A stretch of DNA of 5,349 nucleotides, taken from assembly GCA_029934265.1 (NCBI GenBank), contig JAOZMN010000229.1, forward strand, positions 1 to 5,349, in the 5' to 3' direction. The position numbers and the translations under genes were made by a program. The notes beneath the pieces are model-generated. The model ran no database searches and was not told the DNA's origin. It worked only from the letters and a program-made list of their open reading frames with translations. Every line of letters starts with the position of its first letter. The first letter of the stretch is position 1. This DNA comes from Bacteroidales bacterium. GTDB lineage: Bacteria; Bacteroidota; Bacteroidia; Bacteroidales; JAADGE01. This document shows, piece by piece, positions 1-5,349 of this stretch.

Positions 1-27
1 TAATGTAAATAAAACTGATTTTTTCAT
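1..27 (-). CDS. 5' end of an exported-protein gene, truncated by window edge
   Basis: On the minus strand an ATG at 27-25 opens a frame that stays open to the window edge and reads MKKSVLFTL. This start (Met, two Lys, then hydrophobic residues) looks like the beginning of a signal peptide or lipoprotein leader. It lies 32 bases after the stop of the porP/sprF-like gene on the same strand, with no GC-rich hairpin between them, so co-transcription is likely. In Bacteroidota, porP/sprF paralogues are often followed by an OmpA-family or other envelope gene, so such a product is a reasonable guess, but nine codons cannot show it. A chance ATG in AT-rich DNA remains possible. Confidence 0.5.
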
Positions 28-59
28 AATACCTGATTATTATTGCAATTAAAAAAAAA

Positions 60-1004
60 TTAAAAATACCGAACTCCTTTGGCTTTATAATCCTTTGGAA
101 CTCTAAAAAACCCGAAACAATATCCCAACATTACCTCGTGAGTACCTTTACTGTAAGAAATCATCTTAGTAAGAGACAACTCGTAGGCATAACCAACGGT
201 TAAGCCTGTCGATAATTTTATACCTGCCATCGGAATAAATGCTTCCCTGTTTCTATAAGTAACGCCCAACCAAAATCTTTTATTGTACAATCCCGTCAAA
301 TTATAACTATGCTGTAATTTAGTTCCGTCGAATTTAAGATGAACCGACGGCTTTAATTCCAGAGGAGTACTGCCTAATCTCATACGGTAGCCGGTTGTAA
401 AGTAATAATGTCTTCGCAAAAATAGTGCCGTTTCATTTAACGGAAACTTCACTTGCGGTTGATTGATATGCGAAACCGAAAATCCGGCAAATATTTTGTC
501 TTGTGTATAAAACACTCCTACACCCAAATCAAAAACAATTTTTCGTGCTTCCGCACTCGGTATCATTGCATCATCTTCTGCACTTGTTTCCGGAGGCACC
601 CAACTTGCTTTTAAGTCTTTATTAACTATTCCGGCATCAATACCTATTCCGAGTTTTCCGTTTTTTATATCTTTGTGATACGAATATGCAAGTTTTGCTT
701 GAAAATTCTTTTGAAATCCGAGTCTGTCGTCTAAAATCGACAATCCTACTCCTCCTTTTATTCCTGCAATTTTTACGTATTTATGTATCGTTGCGATGGT
801 AGTTACGGGTGCTCCGTCCAAACCTACCCACTTCCTGTTATTAAGAATAGTTATGCACACTTCATCTTTGCTTATCATCATTCCGGAGGCTCCGGGATTA
901 GTGAAAACCAGATTGTGCGTATTATGAGCAAATTGCGGGTCTTGTTGTGCAAATCCCGTAAATGCAAAAATTAAAATAACAAGTAATGTGTTTATTATTC
1001 TCAT
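60..1004 (-). CDS. PorP/SprF family type IX secretion system / gliding outer-membrane protein
   Basis: This 314-residue protein belongs to the PorP/SprF family, outer-membrane beta-barrel proteins of Bacteroidota. Members support the type IX secretion system or the export and surface attachment of particular partner proteins such as gliding adhesins. Residues 1-19 form a signal peptide with likely cleavage at FA|QQD. Family hallmarks are the mature start QQDPQF (20-25), NPGASG (36-41), RKWVGLDGAP (57-66), a series of alternating hydrophobic/polar strands, and GTHEVMLGY near the C-terminus (287-295). The length is normal for the family. The ATG at 1004 is preferred over an in-frame TTG at 1043 because it puts the signal peptide at the N-terminus, and the TTG overlaps the candidate -7 promoter element. 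Many genomes carry several paralogues with different partners, so I assign the family and not porP or sprF itself. The gene is divergent from the ankyrin-barrel gene and probably co-transcribed with the gene starting at 27. Confidence 0.94.
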   Translation of the reverse strand: MRIINTLLVILIFAFTGFAQQDPQFAHNTHNLVFTNPGASGMMISKDEVCITILNNRKWVGLDGAPVTTIATIHKYVKIAGIKGGVGLSILDDRLGFQKNFQAKLAYSYHKDIKNGKLGIGIDAGIVNKDLKASWVPPETSAEDDAMIPSAEARKIVFDLGVGVFYTQDKIFAGFSVSHINQPQVKFPLNETALFLRRHYYFTTGYRMRLGSTPLELKPSVHLKFDGTKLQHSYNLTGLYNKRFWLGVTYRNREAFIPMAGIKLSTGLTVGYAYELSLTKMISYSKGTHEVMLGYCFGFFRVPKDYKAKGVRYF

Positions 1005-1040
1005 TTTGCCGGAAACGAATAAATAATTTTGGTTAGCAGA

Positions 1041-1071
1041 CAAAGTAAAATAAAAAAGTTTTATAAAGCAA
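1041..1071 (-). promoter_or_regulatory. candidate Bacteroidota promoter for the porP/sprF-like gene
   Basis: Read on the minus strand, TTACTTTG at 1048-1041 matches seven of eight positions of the Bacteroidota -7 consensus TAnnTTTG. ATTG at 1072-1069 supplies a TTG for the -33 element, with a 20-base spacer. Transcription would start around 1033-1036, giving a leader of about 30 bases before the ATG at 1004. The leader has no Shine-Dalgarno sequence, as is usual in this phylum. The match is imperfect and the region is AT-rich, so confidence is moderate. Confidence 0.42.
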
Positions 1072-1260
1072 TAAAATTATTAACATTTTTTAGAATTAAT
1101 AATAAAACTATCTAATTAACAGTTGTTTCACTAATCATAAAAAAATATTTTAGTCCAATATTTGTGCAATTAGACAACACCGTACATATTCATATACGAT
1201 ATTTTTCCGATTTTGTTTCAAAAACATTATTTTTCTGAAAATAAATAATCAATATCAATT

Positions 1261-1294
1261 TTTGTTTGTAAAGAAGTTAATTTTTATAAATTTG
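1261..1294 (+). promoter_or_regulatory. strong-match Bacteroidota promoter for the ankyrin-barrel gene
   Basis: TAAATTTG at 1287-1294 is a perfect match to the Bacteroidota -7 consensus TAnnTTTG. Upstream, TTTGTTTG at 1261-1268 gives two overlapping choices for the -33 TTTG: the copy at 1265-1268 leaves an 18-base spacer and the copy at 1261-1264 a 22-base spacer. Both fall within the usual range for the primary sigma factor of this phylum. The predicted start point is around 1299-1302, about 20 bases before the ATG at 1322. The leader is AT-rich and has no Shine-Dalgarno site. Confidence 0.65.
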
Positions 1295-1321
1295 TTACAA
1301 AATTAAACTAAATTTATTCGT

Positions 1322-2677
1322 ATGAAACATTCAATTTTTTTAATAATAATGATACTTGGATCTAATTATCTTTTAACGGCACAAGAAATAGACACGGATT
1401 TGATAAACGCAATAATTGATAAAGACGAAAAAAAAGTATTTTATTTGTTAAAATCCGGCAGTAATCCCAATTCTGAAAGTTTTGAAGGAGTTACACCTTT
1501 AATGTATGCCGCCGAAACAGGAAATTATTACATAACAAATCTTCTGCTTAAAAACGGAGCCGATGTAAATAAAATTCCGAACTCCAATAAAACTACCGCA
1601 CTTATGGCGGCTGCGAAAAAAAACAATGTCGAAATTGTCGAACTTCTACTTTCTTACAAAGCCGATATAAACACACAGGACAATAAAAAAAACACACCTT
1701 TAATTTATACCGCTTACTACGGCTATCCGAAAATGGCGGAAATCTTATGCGAAAACGGTGCCGATATTTCAATAAAAGGAAACAAAGGTGATGCTTTGCA
1801 AGTTGCTTCTTATTTTGGTGATAATGAAATTATTGAAGTATTATTTGAAAAAGAAGTCGATGTTAATACCAAAGATGAACTCGGCTATACCGCTTTAATG
1901 TCAGCTTCGCAAAAAGGACATCTTAAAACAGTGAAAATATTAACGGGAAAAGAAGCTAAATTAAACGAACACAATTTTGACGGTTTTTCGGCATTAGACC
2001 TTGCCGTTCAAAACGGACATAAAGAAGTGGTAGAATATCTTTTGGAAAAAGGAGCGGAAATTGGAAAGGGCGACAAAAATAATATTTCTACAATTACTAT
2101 TGCAGAGACGAATGACAGACAAGAAATAGGTAAACTTATCAGTAAATCGAATAAAAGAAACAACGGAAAACCTTATTTTAATAAATTTGCAGTATCATTA
2201 CCGATGAATTTCAATAAAAAAGATTTTTTGCTCGGAATTGACTACGGAGCTTATGAAAGTAAATATAAATTTGACTTAACCGCCGGCTACCTCGTCCGCC
2301 CTTACAGAAAAAAAGTATTTATAAAAGAAGAGGAAAATTTAATTTTCAGATACAGAGAACATACAAATTTATTATATGCCGGTTTACATAAACATATTTC
2401 GTTTAAGCAAAAGCAACGCAAAGAATCCGGTTTACTGTTCGGAGCAAAAGAATCTTTCCGTTTCGGGAATTATAAAGGAAGCAATAAAAAAGTTCGAGAA
2501 TTTATTTTTTCTCCCGAAATAGGGTACTATTTTATAAGTTCGGATTTTTTATTCAAAATAAATTATGAATACTCTGATTTTAAAACATTTAAAAATATTA
2601 ATCACAGAGTAAACTTGGCAATAGGTTTCGTTATAAGTAAAGGATATAAATATTCAGGAAAATATATCGCTTTTTAA
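1322..2677 (+). CDS. exported ankyrin-repeat protein with C-terminal outer-membrane beta-barrel-like domain
   Basis: This 451-residue protein does not match a named family that I recognise. Residues 1-20 form a signal peptide with likely cleavage at TA|QEID. Residues 24-278 are an ankyrin solenoid: an N-cap (24-53), six repeats starting near 54, 88, 121, 154, 186 and 219, and a degenerate C-cap (252-278). Recognisable cores are TPLMYAAETGN (58-68), TALMAAAKKNN (92-102), TALMSASQKGH (190-200) and the NGADVN / KADIN / NGADI turns. The fourth unit is one residue short and has lost the TPL motif (DALQVAS). Residues 283-451 contain about eight alternating strands with aromatic edges, and the protein ends in Phe (YIAF), as outer-membrane barrels do. 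I infer that the barrel sits in the outer membrane and the ankyrin domain lies in the periplasm, where it would bind an unknown partner. There is one cysteine (C143), so no internal disulfide. The gene has its own promoter-like site and lies 69 bases before leuS. The ankyrin assignment is firm; the barrel is inferred from strand pattern only. Confidence 0.93.
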   Translation: MKHSIFLIIMILGSNYLLTAQEIDTDLINAIIDKDEKKVFYLLKSGSNPNSESFEGVTPLMYAAETGNYYITNLLLKNGADVNKIPNSNKTTALMAAAKKNNVEIVELLLSYKADINTQDNKKNTPLIYTAYYGYPKMAEILCENGADISIKGNKGDALQVASYFGDNEIIEVLFEKEVDVNTKDELGYTALMSASQKGHLKTVKILTGKEAKLNEHNFDGFSALDLAVQNGHKEVVEYLLEKGAEIGKGDKNNISTITIAETNDRQEIGKLISKSNKRNNGKPYFNKFAVSLPMNFNKKDFLLGIDYGAYESKYKFDLTAGYLVRPYRKKVFIKEEENLIFRYREHTNLLYAGLHKHISFKQKQRKESGLLFGAKESFRFGNYKGSNKKVREFIFSPEIGYYFISSDFLFKINYEYSDFKTFKNINHRVNLAIGFVISKGYKYSGKYIAF

Positions 2678-2684
2678 CCGGTAC

Positions 2685-2712
2685 TTTTAGTTTTTATCTT
2701 TTATCTTTTATA
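2685..2712 (+). repeat. short tandem heptamer repeat (TTTTATC)
   Basis: Four consecutive seven-base units lie between the ankyrin-barrel gene and leuS: TTTTAGT (2685-2691), TTTTATC (2692-2698), TTTTATC (2699-2705) and TTTTATA (2706-2712). The array directly abuts and slightly overlaps the -7-like element of leuS and occupies the spacer and -33 area. A change in copy number would move any upstream promoter element by seven bases. The array is seen directly; any regulatory effect is inference. Confidence 0.7.
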
Positions 2713-2718
2713 CTTTTG
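2711..2718 (+). promoter_or_regulatory. candidate -7 promoter element for leuS
   Basis: TACTTTTG is a perfect match to the Bacteroidota -7 consensus TAnnTTTG and lies 28 bases before the leuS ATG. Transcription would begin near 2723-2726, giving a leader of about 20 AT-rich bases. No TTTG or TTG occurs at the expected -33 position; that stretch is the TTTTATC heptamer array with TTTTAG at its start. No hairpin-type terminator separates it from the ankyrin-barrel gene, so some read-through into leuS is also possible. Confidence 0.48.
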
Positions 2719-2746
2719 CAAAAAATAAACTTCACAAATTAATATA

Positions 2747-5349
2747 ATGGAATATAATTTCACCGAAATAGAAAAAAAATGGCAAGAGTATTGGAAAGAA
2801 AACAATACTTACAAAGTCGAAATAGATAAAGAAAAACCCAAATTTTACGTTTTGGATATGTTCCCCTACCCTTCCGGTGCGGGACTTCACGTAGGACACC
2901 CGTTGGGATACATAGCTTCCGATATTTACAGCAGATACAAACGGCTAAACGGATATAACGTCTTGCACCCGATGGGGTTTGATTCTTTCGGATTACCTGC
3001 CGAACAATATGCCGTACAAACAGGACAGCACCCCGCAAAAACAACCGAAATAAATGCAAAACGATATGTAGAACAATTAAATAAACTTGGACTTTCATAC
3101 GATTGGGACAGAACCGTAAAAACTTCCGATCCCGATTATTATAAATGGACACAGTGGGTTTTCATAAAATTATTTTCTCATTATTTCGATAACGATACTC
3201 AAAAAGCCGAACCGATAGAAAAACTTATTTCCGAGTTTGAACAAAACGGAAATGTTAATATAAAAGCCGCTTGCTCCGATGTTCCTAAATTTACTTCGCC
3301 GGTTTGGAAAGGAATGGAAGAAGAAGAAAAACAGGAAATTTTAATGAGCTATCGGCTGGCATATCGAGCCAAAACACAAGTAAATTGGTGTGCCGAACTC
3401 GGAACCGTACTTGCCAACGATGAAGTAAAAGACGGACTTTCCGTCAGAGGGGGTTATCCTGTTGTTCGTAAAGATATGATGCAATGGAGTTTAAGAGTAA
3501 CCGCATATTGCGAGCGTTTACTTAACGGATTAAAAGATATTGAATGGAGTCATTCCTTAAAAGAAGTGCAAAAAAATTGGATAGGACGTTCCGAAGGTGC
3601 GGAATTATTTTTTCCCGTAAAGGATATGGCTGTAAAAATACAAGTTTTTACAACCCGACCGGATACAGTTTTCGGCTCTACTTTTATGGTAATAGCACCG
3701 GAAAGTGAGCTTGTGGACAAACTTACCACTCTTGCAAATACGGAAACCGTAGATGAGTATGTTTATCAAACCAAAAAACGCACAGAAAGAGAACGAATTT
3801 CCGATACTAAAACTGTATCCGGCGTATTTACAGGTAGTTATGCAATAAATCCTTTTACAGAGAAAGAAATTCCTATATGGGTAAGCGACTATGTGCTTGC
3901 AGGCTACGGAACGGGAGCAATTATGGCAGTTCCGGCACACGACAGCAGAGATTATGCTTTTGCCAAACATTTTAATTTGCCCATCGTACAAGTAATAGAC
4001 GGCGGTGATATTTCGGAAAGTTCTTACGACGGAAAAGAAGGAAAATTAATAAATTCCGAACTATTAAATGGTTACGAAATAAAAGAAGCAATACTTCAAA
4101 TTAATGATATTATAGAAATTAAAGAAATCGGTAACAGAAAGGTAAATTATAAACTGCGAGATGCAATTTTCAGTCGCCAACGCTACTGGGGCGAGCCGTT
4201 TCCCGTTTATTATAAAGACGGAACCGCATACACAATTCCGGAAAACGAATTACCGCTGACTTTGCCGGCAATAGATCAATACAAACCGACAGAAGCAGGA
4301 GAACCGCCCTTGGGACGTGCCGAAAATTGGCAAACTTCCGACGGACACCCCTACGAATTAAGCACTATGCCCGGTTTTGCAGGTTCTTCTGCATATTATT
4401 TGCGATATATGGACGCAAATAATACGAAAGAACTTGTCTCGAAAGAAGCTGTTGAATATTGGCAAGATGTCGATTTATATATCGGAGGAACTGAACACGC
4501 CGTCGGACACCTTATATATGCACGTTTTTGGAACAAATTTTTATTCGACTTAGGACTAACCGTAAAAGACGAACCTTTTAAAAAACTTGTAAATCAAGGA
4601 ATGATACAAGGACGTTCAAGTTTTGTTTACAGAGTAAAAAACACAAATACATTTGTTACTTTCGAGAAAAAAAACAACTACGAAACTACTGAATTACACG
4701 TTGATATAAATATTGTCGAAAATGATATTTTGAATATCGAAAAATTTAAAAATTGGCAAGAAGAATATGTAAATGCCGATTTTATCGTAAACGAAAACGG
4801 TGATTATAAATGCGGAAATGCTGTCGAAAAAATGTCTAAGTCGATGTATAATGTTGTAAATCCTGATGATATTGTTGAACAATACGGAGCAGATACATTA
4901 CGACTTTATGAAATGTTTCTCGGACCTTTGGAACAATCAAAACCTTGGGATACCAACGGAATAGAAGGTGTTCATAAATTTCTCAGAAAACTTTGGCGAT
5001 TATTTCGCAATGAAGAAAACAATGTCAGTTTATCCGAAAAACCGGCAAATAAAGATGAGCTTAAATCCTTGCACAAAGCAATAAAACAAATTTCCGCAGA
5101 TATTGAAAGATATTCATTTAACACTTGTGTAAGTGCTTTTATGATTTGCGTAAACGAACTTTCGGCTCTCAAATGCAATAAAATTGAAATTCTTAAACCG
5201 CTTACTGTTTTACTTTCGCCTTTTGCTCCTCACATTTCGGAAGAATTATGGCATTTGTTCAGAAGTAAAACAAGTGTGGTATTTGCAAATTTCCCGAAAT
5301 ACGAAGAAAAATATCTTAAAGAAGATACTGTAACTTATCCTGTTGCGTT
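2747..5349 (+). CDS. leuS: leucyl-tRNA synthetase, 3' end outside window
   Basis: This cytoplasmic class I synthetase (EC 6.1.1.4) charges tRNA-Leu with leucine using ATP. From the ATG at 2747 the frame is open for 867 codons to the window edge. Catalytic signatures are the HIGH motif as HVGH (48-51), RQRYWGEP (477-484), GGTEHAVGH (580-588) and KMSKS (695-699). The CP1 editing domain (about 283-468) has the threonine-rich TTRPDT (302-307) and GTGAIMAVPAHD (388-399), whose Asp399 corresponds to the editing aspartate of the E. coli enzyme, so proofreading should be intact. A leucine-specific segment lies between GMIQGR (618-623) and KMSKS. The anticodon-binding helical domain starts around 735. 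The ZN1-like region (NWCAELGTVLAND) has only one cysteine, so zinc binding there looks lost. Bacteroidota enzymes are about 920-950 residues, so about 60-80 C-terminal residues are missing. The start is fixed by the conserved N-terminal YNFTEIEKKWQEYW. Confidence 0.98.
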   Translation, partial: MEYNFTEIEKKWQEYWKENNTYKVEIDKEKPKFYVLDMFPYPSGAGLHVGHPLGYIASDIYSRYKRLNGYNVLHPMGFDSFGLPAEQYAVQTGQHPAKTTEINAKRYVEQLNKLGLSYDWDRTVKTSDPDYYKWTQWVFIKLFSHYFDNDTQKAEPIEKLISEFEQNGNVNIKAACSDVPKFTSPVWKGMEEEEKQEILMSYRLAYRAKTQVNWCAELGTVLANDEVKDGLSVRGGYPVVRKDMMQWSLRVTAYCERLLNGLKDIEWSHSLKEVQKNWIGRSEGAELFFPVKDMAVKIQVFTTRPDTVFGSTFMVIAPESELVDKLTTLANTETVDEYVYQTKKRTERERISDTKTVSGVFTGSYAINPFTEKEIPIWVSDYVLAGYGTGAIMAVPAHDSRDYAFAKHFNLPIVQVIDGGDISESSYDGKEGKLINSELLNGYEIKEAILQINDIIEIKEIGNRKVNYKLRDAIFSRQRYWGEPFPVYYKDGTAYTIPENELPLTLPAIDQYKPTEAGEPPLGRAENWQTSDGHPYELSTMPGFAGSSAYYLRYMDANNTKELVSKEAVEYWQDVDLYIGGTEHAVGHLIYARFWNKFLFDLGLTVKDEPFKKLVNQGMIQGRSSFVYRVKNTNTFVTFEKKNNYETTELHVDINIVENDILNIEKFKNWQEEYVNADFIVNENGDYKCGNAVEKMSKSMYNVVNPDDIVEQYGADTLRLYEMFLGPLEQSKPWDTNGIEGVHKFLRKLWRLFRNEENNVSLSEKPANKDELKSLHKAIKQISADIERYSFNTCVSAFMICVNELSALKCNKIEILKPLTVLLSPFAPHISEELWHLFRSKTSVVFANFPKYEEKYLKEDTVTYPVA

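Larger units (their letters stand above)
1005..1321. other. AT-rich divergent intergenic region
   Basis: These 317 bases separate the start codons of two divergent genes. I see no plausible open reading frame with protein-like composition and no RNA gene. The region holds a candidate promoter at each end (minus strand near 1041-1071, plus strand 1261-1294). It also holds two weak all-A/T inverted repeats (1143-1149 with 1157-1163, and 1227-1233 with 1238-1244) and an imperfect dyad at 1181-1198. The middle part, about 1080-1255, is longer than two minimal promoters need and could hold regulator sites, but no recognisable operator is present. Confidence 0.7.

Noticed and set aside
783..974. 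Plus-strand open frame of 63 codons
   Set aside because: It is antisense to the conserved N-terminal part of the porP/sprF-like gene and has no export signal or domain.
1005..1043. In-frame TTG start at 1043 that would extend the porP/sprF-like protein by 13 residues
   Set aside because: The extension would place 13 polar residues before a good signal peptide, and the TTG overlaps the candidate -7 promoter element.
1143..1163. Seven-base inverted repeat AAATATT / AATATTT with a seven-base loop
   Set aside because: The arms are only A/T in very AT-rich DNA, there is no GC pairing or adjacent U tract, and chance is the simplest explanation.
1227..1244. Seven-base inverted repeat TTATTTT / AAAATAA with a four-base loop
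   Set aside because: This A/T-only stem is too weak to be a terminator and is not placed after a gene.
1490..2080. Repeated DNA motifs across the ankyrin region (such as GCCGATAT segments) considered as DNA repeats
   Set aside because: They reflect the repeated protein motif (GAD, ADI). The units have diverged at DNA level and show no recent tandem duplication.
2676..2690. ACCGGT palindrome just after the ankyrin-barrel stop codon, followed by T-rich DNA, considered as a terminator
   Set aside because: The six-base palindrome does not extend into a stem and has no loop, so it is not an intrinsic terminator.
2760..3152. Open frame of 130 codons on the minus strand inside leuS
   Set aside because: It lies wholly antisense to the conserved N-terminal half of LeuRS, including the HIGH motif. 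Its translation is Arg/Cys/Phe-rich with no domain, so it is a shadow of the real gene.
3605..3991. Open frame of 128 codons on the minus strand, cysteine-rich translation
   Set aside because: It is antisense to the LeuRS CP1 editing domain. The Cys/Tyr richness follows from the complement of Thr, Ala and Val codons and not from a metal-binding protein.
4694..5178. Two short minus-strand open frames (4694-4882 and 4972-5178)
   Set aside because: Both are antisense to conserved LeuRS sequence (KMSKS region and anticodon-binding domain) and have no recognisable features.

Overview
The window looks like chromosomal DNA from a member of the Bacteroidota. The evidence is a PorP/SprF-family type IX secretion/gliding protein, a leucyl-tRNA synthetase with Bacteroidota-type sequence around its HIGH and KMSKS motifs, strongly AT-rich DNA, no clear Shine-Dalgarno sites, and promoter-like sites matching the Bacteroidota consensus TTTG / TAnnTTTG. 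I see no mobile element, RNA gene, CRISPR array or sign of recent transfer.

Layout. On the minus strand at the left edge, bases 27 to 1 hold the first nine codons of a gene whose remainder lies outside the window (it begins MKKSVLFTL, like an exported protein). It lies 32 bases downstream of a complete minus-strand porP/sprF-like gene (1004 to 60), so the two probably form an operon. An AT-rich divergent intergenic region of about 317 bases (1005-1321) follows, with a candidate promoter for each direction. On the plus strand, 1322-2677 encodes an exported protein with about six to eight ankyrin repeats followed by a C-terminal domain of about 165 residues that reads like an eight-stranded outer-membrane beta-barrel. 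After 69 bases, containing a tandem TTTTATC heptamer repeat and a second promoter-like site, leuS starts at 2747 and runs off the right edge. It is open for 867 codons and lacks only its extreme C-terminus.

How the genes relate. leuS is a housekeeping gene with its own probable promoter and no evident functional link to the others. The PorP/SprF-like protein and the ankyrin-barrel protein are both predicted to be in the outer membrane and are transcribed divergently from one intergenic region. A functional link between them is possible but not shown by the sequence. The most unusual item is the ankyrin-barrel architecture: a predicted periplasmic protein-binding solenoid tethered to its own outer-membrane barrel.
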